From the NCBI GenBank assembly GCA_937996795.1, contig CALKUH010000036.1:28606-92605 (forward strand): DNA of 64,000 bases. Reading direction: 5' to 3'. Of the stretch, positions 35,377-44,507 are shown piece after piece (the stretch's first letter is position 1; each line of letters starts with the position of its first letter). The position numbers and the translations under genes are program-made. Origin of the DNA: an uncultured Verrucomicrobiota bacterium. GTDB lineage: Bacteria > Verrucomicrobiota > Kiritimatiellia > CAIVKH01. Below the pieces are notes generated by a model, which was not told the origin of the DNA, did no database searches, and saw only the letters and a list, made by a program, of their open reading frames with translations.

Positions 35377-36100
35377 TGTTGTCGTCATTATTCCGGCTTA
35401 CAACGAGGAGGCGTCCATCGGACCGCTCGTCCGCGAACTGGCCGCCGCGCTGCCCGGTGTGCCCGCGGTCGTGATTTGTGATGGCGCGACAGACGGCACC
35501 GCGGCCGCCGCGCGCGCCGCCGGCGCGACGGTCCTCGACCTCCCGTGCAACCTCGGGGTCGGCGGCGCCGTGCAGGCGGGGTTCCAGTACGCGCTGAAGC
35601 ACGGATACGCGATGGCGGTTCGCATCGATGGCGACGGCCAGCATCCGCCGGCGGAGATTCGCACGATGCTCGACGCCGCGCGCGCGTCCAGCGCGGACCT
35701 CGTGGTCGGGTCGCGGTTTTCTTCCGCCGGCCTCCACACGACCGTCTTCCGCTTCATGGGTATCAAACTGCTCGCGTTGTTCCTTTCGCTGATCTGCCGG
35801 AAACGCATCACCGACCCCACCTCGGGCTTCTGGGTGGTCAAACGCCCGCTGCTCCACTATTTCGCGCGCGAGTATCCGGTGGACTACCCGGAACCCGAGG
35901 CGCTTGCGCTGCTGCGCCGGCAGGGCTACGACTTCCGCGAGGTCGGCGTCCACTTCCGCGCGCGCCAGGCGGGGCAGTCGAGCATTGATGGCTGGGGCAC
36001 GGTGTACTACGCACTGAAAGTCGGCTTCGCGCTGGTGGTCGATCGCGTCCGCGTGCTCGACCCGCGCCTCGCGCGCGCGTATACGGTGCGCTGGCCATGA
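35369..36100 (+). CDS. Family 2 glycosyltransferase, DPM-like
   Basis: The 243-residue protein begins MSDVVVIIPAYNEEASIGPL. It has VVICDGATDGTAAAARAAGA, NLGVGGAVQAGFQYAL and RIDGDGQHPP (D-x-D metal site), then SGFWVVKRPLL. This is the short DPM1-like type that transfers a sugar to a polyprenyl phosphate, giving the donor used by GT-C membrane enzymes. It has no membrane helices of its own. The following DUF2304 gene is a frequent partner of this type. ATG 35369 overlaps the upstream stop by 8 bp. Confidence 0.92.
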   Translation: MSDVVVIIPAYNEEASIGPLVRELAAALPGVPAVVICDGATDGTAAAARAAGATVLDLPCNLGVGGAVQAGFQYALKHGYAMAVRIDGDGQHPPAEIRTMLDAARASSADLVVGSRFSSAGLHTTVFRFMGIKLLALFLSLICRKRITDPTSGFWVVKRPLLHYFAREYPVDYPEPEALALLRRQGYDFREVGVHFRARQAGQSSIDGWGTVYYALKVGFALVVDRVRVLDPRLARAYTVRWP

Positions 36101-36705
36101 ACGCCGTCGCCACCATGCAGGGTTGGGTGGACGCGCTCGTCGCGCCCCTCGGGCCGGCAGGCGCGCGGCTCGTGTTCGGCGGCGTGGCGCTTGCGCTGTT
36201 CCTGTGTTTCCTGTTCGGCGCGCGCGCGCGGCGGATCGGCGTCTTCCGTGGCGTGCTCCTGCTCGCCCTCGTGGCGTTGTTCACCGCGCTGGCGTTCGAT
36301 CTCACGCTGTTGATGAAGCTGAACCGGATCACCTTTCTCGGACGTATCCGCCTGCTGATGGGCAGCCTCAGTTTCCTCGTGCTGCTGGTGACGTTTGAAG
36401 CCGTGCGCCGCTCGCACCTGCAGGAACGGTATGCGCTGCTCTGGCTGTCCACCGGCATCATCCTGATGCTGTGCGGGATGTTCACCGGCGTGCTCGATTT
36501 CTTCTGCGCGTTGTTTGGCATGCAATACGTGACGTTTATTGTCGCGGTGATCTTCACCTTCCTGCTGCTCGTCGCGTTTCATTTTTCCATCGCGCTCTCC
36601 GCGCTCACCGATGACCGCTCCCGCCTGGCCCAGCGCTGCGCGCAGCTGGAGGCGCGGTTGGAGGAGCTGGAGCGCGCCATCCGCGGAAAGGGGACGGACC
36701 GATGA
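36097..36705 (+). CDS. DUF2304 membrane protein
   Basis: The 202-residue protein has four hydrophobic stretches (about residues 22-42, 49-72, 82-100 and 105-160 in parts) with the conserved DUF2304 core ERYALLWLSTGIILMLCGMF. It ends in a charged coiled-coil-like tail, RCAQLEARLEELERAI. Proteins of this family commonly sit next to DPM-like glycosyltransferases and may anchor them or form part of a polyprenyl-sugar flippase; the true role is not known. It is coupled to both neighbours by 4-bp overlaps. Confidence 0.88.
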   Translation: MNAVATMQGWVDALVAPLGPAGARLVFGGVALALFLCFLFGARARRIGVFRGVLLLALVALFTALAFDLTLLMKLNRITFLGRIRLLMGSLSFLVLLVTFEAVRRSHLQERYALLWLSTGIILMLCGMFTGVLDFFCALFGMQYVTFIVAVIFTFLLLVAFHFSIALSALTDDRSRLAQRCAQLEARLEELERAIRGKGTDR

Positions 36706-37538
36706 CGGCGTCCACGCCGGAGGCGCTCGGCATGATCGCCGGGAAAGGGGTATATCCCCTGGAATTTGCCCGCTCGGCTCGCGCGCAGGGGGTGCGCCGC
36801 CTGTTCGCCGTCGCGTTCAAGGGCGAGACGGAACGCGCGCTGGAGAAGTTGGTGGACGAGGTCCGCTGGCTCCACGTCGGCCAGTTGCAGGCGATGCTCG
36901 ACGCCTTCCGCGAAAGCGGCGTCCGGCAGGCCGTCATGGTCGGACAGATCACGCCGTCGCACTTGTTCAACCTGCGCCCGGATCGCGCGATGATCGACCT
37001 GCTCGCCCGGCTGAAGCAGCGCAACGCGGAGACGATTTTCGGCGCGGTGGGCGAGGCGATGAAGGGCGTGGGCGTGGACCTCGCGCCAGCGAGTCTGTTC
37101 ATGGAATCCGCGATGCCCGCCGCCGGGTTGATCGCCGCGCGCGCGCCGACGCCGGAGGAGCAGATCGACATCGACCTCGGCCTCCAGGTCGCCAAGGCCA
37201 CCAGCGGGCTCGATATCGGACAGACGGTTGTCATCAAACGCGGCACCATCCTGGCGGTGGAGGCGTTTGAGGGGACCGATGCCACGATCCGGCGCGCCGG
37301 TGAACTCGGCGGCGAGGGCGCGGTGGTGGTGAAGGTGGCGAAGCGCGGGCACGACATGCGCTTCGATATTCCCGTCGTCGGCATGCACACGTTCAAGACG
37401 CTCAAAAAAGCGGGCGTTTCCGCGCTCGCGGTCGAGGCGGGTCGCACGATTTTGCTGGAGCGCGAGCGGCTGCGCGAGGAGGCGGATCGCCTCGGCATCG
37501 CGTTTGTCGCCGTGCCCACGGAGGATTCACACGCATGA
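36702..37538 (+). CDS. lpxI: UDP-2,3-diacylglucosamine pyrophosphatase LpxI
   Basis: The 278-residue protein matches LpxI (DUF1009) along its length: GMIAGKGVYPLEFARSARAQ at the N-terminus, SDS-like HVGQLQAML, a long VGQITPSHLFNLRPD segment, and the C-terminal FEGTDATIRRAGELGG, VKVAKRGHDMRFDIPVVGM. LpxI hydrolyses UDP-2,3-diacylglucosamine to lipid X at the cytoplasmic face of the inner membrane, the step done by LpxH in enterobacteria. Its product is condensed by LpxB, encoded 3.4 kb downstream. It is coupled to DUF2304 before and the Gfo/Idh gene after. Confidence 0.95.
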   Translation: MTASTPEALGMIAGKGVYPLEFARSARAQGVRRLFAVAFKGETERALEKLVDEVRWLHVGQLQAMLDAFRESGVRQAVMVGQITPSHLFNLRPDRAMIDLLARLKQRNAETIFGAVGEAMKGVGVDLAPASLFMESAMPAAGLIAARAPTPEEQIDIDLGLQVAKATSGLDIGQTVVIKRGTILAVEAFEGTDATIRRAGELGGEGAVVVKVAKRGHDMRFDIPVVGMHTFKTLKKAGVSALAVEAGRTILLERERLREEADRLGIAFVAVPTEDSHA

Positions 37539-38488
37539 CACAGCAACGCAGCATCCGGGTCGGTGTCGTCGGGGTCGGCAGCCTCGGCCAGCATCACGCG
37601 CGCATCTATTCACAACTCGAGCATGTCCAGCTCGCGGGAATCTACGATGCGGATGCGACGCGGGCCGCCGAACTGGCGGCGAAGTATGGCACCACGGCGT
37701 TCGCGTCGCTGGAGGAACTCGCGTCCGCCGTCGAGGCGGCCAGCGTGGCCGTGCCCACCCATTTGCACCACGCCGTGGCCGGCACGTTGATCCAGCAGGG
37801 GGTCCATGTGTTGATTGAAAAACCGATCGCCGGCACCACGCAGGAGGCGGAGGATCTCGTGCGGCAGGCGCAGCAGAAGGGCGTGATCATCCAGGTCGGC
37901 CACGTCGAGCGGTTCAATCCCGTGCTCGGCTTCCTCGAAGAACACGCGCCGAAGCCCCGGTTTATCGAGGCGCACAGGCTCGCGCCGTTCCCGCCGCCCC
38001 GCGAAGGGCTGCATCCGCGCGGCACGGAAGTGAACGTGGTGCTGGACCTGATGATCCACGACCTCGAAATCATCCTGCATGTCGTCGGCGCGCCGGTGAA
38101 AGCGGTGCACGCGGTCGGCGTGCCGGTGTTGAGCGGCAGCGAGGACATCGCGAATGTGCGGCTGCTGTTCGAGAACGGCTGCGTGGCGAATGTGACGGCG
38201 AGCCGGATCAGCCCGGAACGCATGCGGAAGATCCGCGTGTTCACCGAGGATGCGTACCTGTCGCTCGACTACCAGAACCAGGCCGGCGAGCTGTTCCGCA
38301 AGGGGCCGACGGGGATTGCGCGAGAGGAAGTCCCGATCGAGAAGGGCGAACCGCTGCTGCTGGAATTGCGCTCCTTTGCCGACTGCGTGCGCCGCCGCGA
38401 CCGCCCGGTCGTCAGCGGCGAACACGCGGCCGAGGCGCTGAAACTCGCCGTCGCGATCACGCAGAAGATGCGGCAGGGGCCTTCCTGA
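37535..38488 (+). CDS. Gfo/Idh/MocA-family oxidoreductase
   Basis: The 317-residue protein has the NAD(P)-binding VGVVGVGSLGQHHARIYSQ loop (residues 8-26), VPTHLHHAVA, the IEKPIAGT (E-K-P) motif and the C-terminal alpha/beta domain with DLMIHDLEIILHVVG. It oxidises or reduces a sugar or sugar nucleotide. It stands directly behind lpxI with a 4-bp overlap, an arrangement found in other PVC genomes. One family member, GnnA, makes 3-keto-UDP-GlcNAc for lipid A with amide-linked acyl chains, but its partner aminotransferase GnnB is not seen here. The 3' end overlaps the convergent YfhO-like gene by 32 bp. Confidence 0.9.
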   Translation: MTQQRSIRVGVVGVGSLGQHHARIYSQLEHVQLAGIYDADATRAAELAAKYGTTAFASLEELASAVEAASVAVPTHLHHAVAGTLIQQGVHVLIEKPIAGTTQEAEDLVRQAQQKGVIIQVGHVERFNPVLGFLEEHAPKPRFIEAHRLAPFPPPREGLHPRGTEVNVVLDLMIHDLEIILHVVGAPVKAVHAVGVPVLSGSEDIANVRLLFENGCVANVTASRISPERMRKIRVFTEDAYLSLDYQNQAGELFRKGPTGIAREEVPIEKGEPLLLELRSFADCVRRRDRPVVSGEHAAEALKLAVAITQKMRQGPS

Positions 38489-40748
38489 ACGCCACGCAGA
38501 GCCCCACTAGGAGCGCCAGCGACACGAGGCTTGTCGCTGCGCCTGCTTTGAGCACTGGCATCTCATAGACCATTTCCACTTCGCGTGTGCCCGGCGGGCA
38601 CGCGAGCAGGCGCGATCCGGTGGCCGCGTGTTTTTCGAGGGCGACGCGCCGGCCATCCACGCGCGCCTGCCAGCCGGGATACCACATGTCGGAGAAAAAC
38701 AGCGTGCCGCCCCGGGTGCCGTCCAGGTGGATGACCGCCCGATGCGGGGAGTAGGACGACAGCGTCGCGGGTTCCATCGCCGCGCCGCGCACCTCCTCCA
38801 CGCGCGCGGTGACGGCGTGGGCCAGGTCCATCTCCAGCAGCGCCGCGCGCGGCCAGACGCGCTGGTTTTCCAGGATCACGAAACGGCCGGGCACGCGAAA
38901 GGCCGGACGCCATTGGCTGCGCTCATCGGGCGTTCCGATCACGATGCGCTCCACAGCCGCGGCGTCGGCCACGACGAGATATTTTACGCCCATCAGGTCG
39001 AGATACGCCTGGCTGACCCGTTTGACCGCGGTGTGCTTCTGCTCCACCGGGATGGGGTGATGGGCGCGCAAGCCGTCCACGTAGGCCTGGATGCCGATGA
39101 CATCGTAGTTGGCCACATCGTACAGGCGATAGTGCGTGGCGAGGTTGGGCGGAAACCCGGCGCGGACCGGGTCAAAGAATGTCCGGTGCCAGCCCGCGTG
39201 TTCGCGAAGGAAACGGATGCCGGGCGCGTCGGGGAAGACCTCTTCGCGCGGCGTGTGGGCGGAGTAGGGGGCGGCGTGGAGCGCGGTTTCGATGCAGACG
39301 AGCGCGAGCAGACCGGGCGCAGCGAGGCGCGTCGGCGCGAACCGGCACAGCGCCCACAGCGTGCCCGCATTGAGCAGGAGGACGAGGATCACGATCCCCG
39401 CGTAGAGCGGATAGCTTGCGGGAGCAATCACCCACGTCCGCACCGAGGCGGCGGCGAGAACGGTGAGCAGGATCAGCACGAGCAGCGCGCCGGCGATCCA
39501 TCGGCGGGCGGCGGGATCGCGCAGGCTGATGCGCCCGTCGCGGACGGCATCCAGCAGGAGGGCGAACAGCGTGGCCACGCCAAAGGCGGCGATTACGGGC
39601 ATGCGGTTGAGGTGCGACGTGCCGATGAGCGGGATGCGCGCGGCAAGGTGGGCGAGTCCGGGAAAACCATAGGCGACGAGCATCACGAGCGAGGTCGTGA
39701 TCGCGAGGAACCGGACCAGCGGGTCCTGCCAGCGCAGGCGGACGGCGCACACCGCGAGCACGAGCGCCGTGAGGCCGGTGTACATCGTGACGGTTTCATT
39801 GTAGTTGCGCAGCGGCAGGAAGTAGTGCTGCGCCAGCGCGTAGTTGCCGAACAGGTCCGGCGCCGCGTTCAGCGCGAGGTGGAACCATCGCAGGGTGTCG
39901 ATGCGCTTCGCGGCCTCGTCGAGGCGATTCACGCCATCCCCGTTCAGGAGGTATTCCACGAACGGCACGAGTTGCACAGCGGCGAGCGCCACGCCCAGGG
40001 CCATCGCGCATGCGCCGCCCGCCAGCAGGCGGGCGCGGTCGGACGGATTCGCCACGCGCCGGAGCGCGAAGAGCAGGAATATGCCGGCAAAGGGAAGGTA
40101 ATAGACCAGCCCTTGCGGCTGGCCGCCGAGCAGGGCCACGCCCAGGACGGCTGCCGTGGCGGCATAGTTGCGCGGATCGCGCGGGCGCGCCGCGGCCCTC
40201 CAGATGAGCCCGCAGCAGGCGGGCAGGAAAAAGGAGGCGTTGACGTGCGGCCAGAACAGGAACGAGGTGTTGAATCCGCAAAAGGAGAAGGCCACGGAGC
40301 CGGCGAGCGCGGCCAGGCGCGACACGCCCAGCACGCGGAGATACCAGCACATGGCGCCGCCGATGAGCAGCAGCTTGGCCGCGTAGTGCAGGGTGAGGCT
40401 GAAGCGGGAGTCGCCCGCGTAGACGATCCAGTTCAGCGGATAGAAGACCGCGCTTTGCATGTTGGCGATGTGCGGCGCGCCGAAGCCCTGGTGCGGATTC
40501 CAGGCGGGCAACGCGCCGTCTTTCAACTGGCGTCGCGCGAAGGAAAACCACGGCTCGAACTGGCTCGATACGTCGGAAAAATTGTCGGGCAGCTGCGGCG
40601 TCGGGCGTTCCGTCAGCACCGGCGAGTCCAGCAGATGGCCCGCGGCGGAACTGGTCTGGCCCGGCCGAAGGGCCTGTGCGAAGAAGACGAGCAGGAGCGC
40701 CGCAAACAGCAGGGCGAAGCGCATGGCGGTCCCGGAAAACGCCTTCAT
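38457..40748 (-). CDS. YfhO-family polytopic membrane protein
   Basis: The 763-residue protein starts MKAFSGTAMRFALLFAALLL; an ATG at 40724 is an alternative. It has the YfhO pattern: helix 1, then an acidic loop DVSSQFEPWFSFARRQLKDG with PAWNPHQGFGAPH, many more helices, and a C-terminal periplasmic part with GTLFFSDMWYPGWQARVDGR. YfhO-like GT-C proteins are linked to glycosylation of lipoteichoic acid or surface polymers in other bacteria. It is transcribed against the surrounding plus-strand genes, back-to-back with lpxB. Stop overlaps the Gfo/Idh gene tail to tail. Confidence 0.88.
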   Translation of the reverse strand: MKAFSGTAMRFALLFAALLLVFFAQALRPGQTSSAAGHLLDSPVLTERPTPQLPDNFSDVSSQFEPWFSFARRQLKDGALPAWNPHQGFGAPHIANMQSAVFYPLNWIVYAGDSRFSLTLHYAAKLLLIGGAMCWYLRVLGVSRLAALAGSVAFSFCGFNTSFLFWPHVNASFFLPACCGLIWRAAARPRDPRNYAATAAVLGVALLGGQPQGLVYYLPFAGIFLLFALRRVANPSDRARLLAGGACAMALGVALAAVQLVPFVEYLLNGDGVNRLDEAAKRIDTLRWFHLALNAAPDLFGNYALAQHYFLPLRNYNETVTMYTGLTALVLAVCAVRLRWQDPLVRFLAITTSLVMLVAYGFPGLAHLAARIPLIGTSHLNRMPVIAAFGVATLFALLLDAVRDGRISLRDPAARRWIAGALLVLILLTVLAAASVRTWVIAPASYPLYAGIVILVLLLNAGTLWALCRFAPTRLAAPGLLALVCIETALHAAPYSAHTPREEVFPDAPGIRFLREHAGWHRTFFDPVRAGFPPNLATHYRLYDVANYDVIGIQAYVDGLRAHHPIPVEQKHTAVKRVSQAYLDLMGVKYLVVADAAAVERIVIGTPDERSQWRPAFRVPGRFVILENQRVWPRAALLEMDLAHAVTARVEEVRGAAMEPATLSSYSPHRAVIHLDGTRGGTLFFSDMWYPGWQARVDGRRVALEKHAATGSRLLACPPGTREVEMVYEMPVLKAGAATSLVSLALLVGLCVAFRKAPAASSA

Positions 40749-40836
40749 GCGGATGGAGGGCGGACGTTCATGCCGCGGGACCGTGCCCGATTGCGTGGGG
40801 ACTGACAAGGCGCGAGCGCGCGGAAGCCTGCGCCAT

Positions 40837-40870
40837 TTTGAGGACAAATTCGGCGGGAAGGCCTATAGTG
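40837..40870 (+). promoter_or_regulatory. Possible promoter of lpxB
   Basis: TATAGT (40864-40869) is a good -10-like hexamer 25 bp before the lpxB ATG. TTGAGG (40838-40843) lies 20 bp upstream, a longer spacing than usual, so the -35 assignment is weak. The 145-bp region separates the divergent YfhO-like and lpxB genes and must contain promoters for both. Confidence 0.3.
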
Positions 40871-40893
40871 CGGCCCGCAACGTGGATTCGAGG

Positions 40894-42048
40894 ATGAAGA
40901 ACAACCCCACCATTCTTGTCGTGGCCGGCGAACCGTCCGGCGACCTGCACGCGGGCCGCCTCATGGAGGCCGTGCATCGGCGTCGGCCCGATGTGCGCTT
41001 CTTCGGCATTGGCGGCGATGGCGTGCGCGCGGCGGGCGGCGAGGTGCTGGTCGATGCGCGGGAGATGGCGGTGCTCGGGCTGTGGGAGGTGCTGAAGCGA
41101 TACGGCTTTTTTCGCCGCGTCTTCGCCGACCTCAAGCGCACGGCGGCGGAGCGGCGGCCGGACCTGGCGCTGCTCATTGACTATCCCGGATTCAATTTGC
41201 GGCTCGCGGCGGAACTCAAGGCGATGGGCATTCCCGTCGTGTACTACATCTGCCCGCAGGTCTGGGCCTGGCACCGCTCGCGCATCGGGAAGATGGCTAA
41301 ACTGATCGAGCGGTTGCTGGTCATTTTCCCGTTTGAGGTCGATGTCTTCAACGGAACGGGCCTTCGCGTTGATTACGTCGGGCATCCGCTGGTCGACGAG
41401 GCGGCGAAGGAGCGGGCGGCCTCGCGCGAGCCGCTGCCGTGGCCCGGCGCGCCGCGGATTGCGCTGCTGCCGGGCAGTCGTCGCCAGGAATTGGAACGCA
41501 TGATGCCGGCGCTCTGGCAGGCGGCGGGTCTGATCCAGCGGAAATGTCCGGAGGCGGGATTCATCCTCGCCTCGTCCTCGCGCGAGACCGAGGCGCAGGC
41601 GCGCGCCATCATCGAACGCACACCGGGCGGTCCGTCTCGCTTCGCGATCGTCGCCGGGCGGACGCGCCAGATCCTGGCGGAGGCCACCGCCGCCTGGGTC
41701 AAGTCGGGCACCTCGACCATCGAGGCGGCGCTGATGAACTGCCCCATGTGCGTCGTCTACAAGACCTCGCCCATCACGTATGCCCTCGCGCGCCGCCTGA
41801 TCCGCGTTCCCCACCTGGGCATGGTGAACCTCATTGCCGGACGCGAAGCCTTCCGCGAATTCCTGCAGCACGACGCCACGCCGGAACGGCTCGCCGCAGG
41901 CCTGCTGCCGCTGCTCTCGGATACGCCTGAACGCGCCGCGTCCCTCGCGTCGCTGGCCGAAGTCCAGCAGGCGCTGGGCGAAGGCGGCGCTGCGGAGCGC
42001 GCGGCGTCCGCGCTGCTCGACACGCTGGATGCCGTGCGCGCGGTCTGA
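40894..42048 (+). CDS. lpxB: Lipid-A-disaccharide synthase
   Basis: The 384-residue GT19 protein starts MKNNPTILVVAGEPSGDLHA, the LpxB signature. It has FFGIGGDGVRAAGGEVLV, LIDYPGFNLRLAAELK, VYYICPQVWAWHRSRI and SGTSTIEAALMNCPMCVVYK. It joins UDP-2,3-diacylglucosamine and lipid X to lipid A disaccharide at the inner membrane. The product of LpxI is one of its substrates. An upstream open frame exists, but family similarity begins at ATG 40894, which follows an AGG spacer. It lies 79 bp before the protease gene. Confidence 0.97.
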   Translation: MKNNPTILVVAGEPSGDLHAGRLMEAVHRRRPDVRFFGIGGDGVRAAGGEVLVDAREMAVLGLWEVLKRYGFFRRVFADLKRTAAERRPDLALLIDYPGFNLRLAAELKAMGIPVVYYICPQVWAWHRSRIGKMAKLIERLLVIFPFEVDVFNGTGLRVDYVGHPLVDEAAKERAASREPLPWPGAPRIALLPGSRRQELERMMPALWQAAGLIQRKCPEAGFILASSSRETEAQARAIIERTPGGPSRFAIVAGRTRQILAEATAAWVKSGTSTIEAALMNCPMCVVYKTSPITYALARRLIRVPHLGMVNLIAGREAFREFLQHDATPERLAAGLLPLLSDTPERAASLASLAEVQQALGEGGAAERAASALLDTLDAVRAV

Positions 42049-42127
42049 TCGACCCCGGCTGCGTGGTTGCAAGGGTGGGCGGGGCGGGTTAACGTCCCCC
42101 AACTGGATTTCGTTCCGAGGATACGTT

Positions 42128-43444
42128 ATGTCGATCAAACTGATGGGCCGCAGGGCGGGATGGATCACGATGGCCGCGCTGCTGCTGGCGAACCTGCTGG
42201 TGGGCGCGCGCCTCTATTCGCAGGAGCCGAAGCCGGAGACGGCGGACGACCCGTTCCAGCAGATGGCGCTCTTCAGCCGCGCGATGGAGCAAATCCGCGA
42301 AAGCTACGTGGACACGAACAAGGTCGCGTACCAGTCGCTCGTGCTGAATGCGCTCAAAGGCATGCTCCAGTCGCTCGACCCGCACAGCCAGTTCCTCGAC
42401 GCGGACATGTACGAGGACATGAAGGACGACACCCAGGGCCAGTTCGGCGGCCTTGGCATCGTCATCACAATGAAGGACGGCGCCCTCACCATCGTCGCGC
42501 CGATGGAGGACACGCCCGGCTTTCGCGCGGGCCTGCTCGCCGGGGATCGCATTGTTGAGATCGACGGGCAGTCCACCGAGGGCATGATGCTGCCCGACGC
42601 GGTCAAGCTGCTGCGCGGCGAGCCGGGCACGAAGGTGACGCTGCGGATCGTGCGGGCGCAGGCGATGGAATTCACCACCGTCGAAGTCGAGCGCGCGAAT
42701 ATCGAGGTCGCGACGGTGAAAGACGGGCGCTTTATCGAGGACGGCATCGCCTACTTGCGCGTGACGCAGTTCAGCGAGCCGACGGCGGACGCCTTGCAGA
42801 AGGAGCTGGACCGCCTGCGCGACGAGGGGATGCGGGCGCTCGTGCTGGATTTGCGCAACAATCCCGGCGGCCTGCTGAGTTCCGCCGTGGATGTGGCCCA
42901 GAAATTCGTCGATCGCAACAAGGTGATTGTTTCCACCCAGGGCCGCGACACGCGCCAGAACAAGGTCTATCGCTCGCGCGGGCGGGCGCGCTATGACGGA
43001 TTCCCGATGGCGATTCTCGTCAACGCGGGCAGCGCCAGCGCGTCGGAAATCGTCGCGGGCGCGTTGCAGGACCACCGTCGCGCATTCCTGGTCGGCGAAA
43101 AAACCTTCGGCAAGGGCTCCGTGCAAAGCGTGCTGCCGATGGAGGGTGGAAACGCGATCCGGTTGACCACGGCGAAATATTACACGCCCTCGGAGAAAGT
43201 CATCCACGAGCGCGGCATCGAGCCGGACATCGTGGTGCACATGCCGCCCGAGGACATGCTCAAGTTGCGCAGCCAGCAGGCGCAGCCCGCCGGGGCGCCG
43301 CCCGGCCCGGAGGCGGAGAAACCGGTGGAGGACGTCCAGTTGCAGCGCGCGGTGGACACGCTGAAGGGCATCCTGAAATTCACCCGCGCGGAGCCCGCCG
43401 CGGATGTGGCCGTTCACGCGGATGCCGGTGCGCACGGCGGTTGA
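42128..43444 (+). CDS. ctpA: C-terminal processing protease, S41 family
   Basis: The 438-residue protein has an N-terminal membrane anchor or signal (ITMAALLLANLLVGARLYSQ), a PDZ domain at about residues 90-180 with GGLGIVITMKDG, and the S41 peptidase core. The catalytic set is readable: Ser304 in GSASASEI, Lys329 in GEKTFGKG and Gln333 four residues on, with the usual 25-residue Ser-Lys spacing. A Pro/Ala-rich tail follows. Tail-specific proteases trim periplasmic and envelope proteins. Its place between lpxB and tsaD is a plain housekeeping setting. Confidence 0.95.
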   Translation: MSIKLMGRRAGWITMAALLLANLLVGARLYSQEPKPETADDPFQQMALFSRAMEQIRESYVDTNKVAYQSLVLNALKGMLQSLDPHSQFLDADMYEDMKDDTQGQFGGLGIVITMKDGALTIVAPMEDTPGFRAGLLAGDRIVEIDGQSTEGMMLPDAVKLLRGEPGTKVTLRIVRAQAMEFTTVEVERANIEVATVKDGRFIEDGIAYLRVTQFSEPTADALQKELDRLRDEGMRALVLDLRNNPGGLLSSAVDVAQKFVDRNKVIVSTQGRDTRQNKVYRSRGRARYDGFPMAILVNAGSASASEIVAGALQDHRRAFLVGEKTFGKGSVQSVLPMEGGNAIRLTTAKYYTPSEKVIHERGIEPDIVVHMPPEDMLKLRSQQAQPAGAPPGPEAEKPVEDVQLQRAVDTLKGILKFTRAEPAADVAVHADAGAHGG

Positions 43445-43450
43445 GTCTGC

Positions 43451-44488
43451 ATGATTGTTTTGGGCATCGAAACGTCCTGCGATGAAACCGCGGTCGCATT
43501 GGTGCGGTCGGATCGCACCATTCTCGCGAACGCGATTTATTCGCAGGTCGCCCGCCACGGCGCGTATGGCGGGGTGGTCCCCGAGATCGCGGCGCGCGCC
43601 CATGTGGAAGCGCTGCCGGATTTGTTGCATCACGCGCTGGCGGAGGCGGGATTAAATTGGGCGCAGGTGGACGCGATTGCCGCGACGCGCGGCCCCGGTC
43701 TTGCCACGTCGTTAACCATCGGGTTGCAGGCGGCGAAGGCGCTGTCGCTGCGATTGGGCGTGCCGTTGCTCGGGGTGAATCATCTCGAGGCGCACCTCTA
43801 CTCCATTTTGCTCGGCGCGAATCGGCCCGCCCCGGAGTCCGTCTGGCCCGCGCTGGTCCTGCTGGTCTCCGGCGGCCACACCGCGCTCGTGCGGGTGGAA
43901 GGGGCGGGGCGGCACGTCCTGCTGGCGAGCACCGTGGACGATGCGGCCGGCGAGGCGTTGGACAAGGGCGCGAAATTGATGGGCTTGCCGTACCCCGGCG
44001 GGCCTGAAATTGAGCGGATCGCGCGCGGCGGGAATCCGCGCGCCATCGCGTTTCCGCGCGGCGATGTCCGCAACGAGCGGCGCGATCTCCGGGTAAAACG
44101 GCCCGAGTGGTGTTTCAGTTTCAGCGGATTAAAAACCGCCCTGTTGTACCACCTGAAGGCGCATCCGCTCGAAGCCTCCGCCGTGCCCGATCTCGCCGCG
44201 AGCTACCAGGAGGCCGTGGTGGACACCCTGGGCCGGCAGGTGGAGCGCGCCCTGGAGCACGAACCGGTGCGGTCGCTGGGCTGCGCCGGAGGCGTTGCCC
44301 GCAACGCGCGCCTGCGTGAACGCCTCGACACCATCGCCGCCGCGCACGCGCTCCCGTTGCTCGTCGCCGATCCCGACTACTGCACCGACAACGCCGCCAT
44401 GATCGCCGCCCTCGGCGCCGCCCTCCTCGCACAGGGCGCCCCCCCCACGCCCCTCGCCGCCGACATCGACCCGAACTGGGCGCTCTGA
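43451..44488 (+). CDS. tsaD: tRNA N6-adenosine threonylcarbamoyltransferase
   Basis: The 345-residue protein is TsaD: MIVLGIETSCDETAVALV at the start, GGVVPEIAARAH, the metal-binding NHLEAH motif (His111 and His115, same numbers as the E. coli enzyme), LVSGGHTALV and the FSFSGLKTA segment. It transfers the threonylcarbamoyl group to A37 of tRNAs reading ANN codons, working with TsaB and TsaE, which are not in the window. It starts 6 bp after the protease stop, so both are probably on one transcript. Its end faces the histidine kinase gene, with 19 bp between the two stops. Confidence 0.97.
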   Translation: MIVLGIETSCDETAVALVRSDRTILANAIYSQVARHGAYGGVVPEIAARAHVEALPDLLHHALAEAGLNWAQVDAIAATRGPGLATSLTIGLQAAKALSLRLGVPLLGVNHLEAHLYSILLGANRPAPESVWPALVLLVSGGHTALVRVEGAGRHVLLASTVDDAAGEALDKGAKLMGLPYPGGPEIERIARGGNPRAIAFPRGDVRNERRDLRVKRPEWCFSFSGLKTALLYHLKAHPLEASAVPDLAASYQEAVVDTLGRQVERALEHEPVRSLGCAGGVARNARLRERLDTIAAAHALPLLVADPDYCTDNAAMIAALGAALLAQGAPPTPLAADIDPNWAL

Positions 44489-44507
44489 TTTGCGCAGTTG
44501 ACTTCCT

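Noticed and set aside
38628..40805. Long plus-strand open frame opposite the YfhO-like gene
   Set aside because: It is a shadow of the membrane protein; no hydrophobic or domain pattern is visible in the plus frame.
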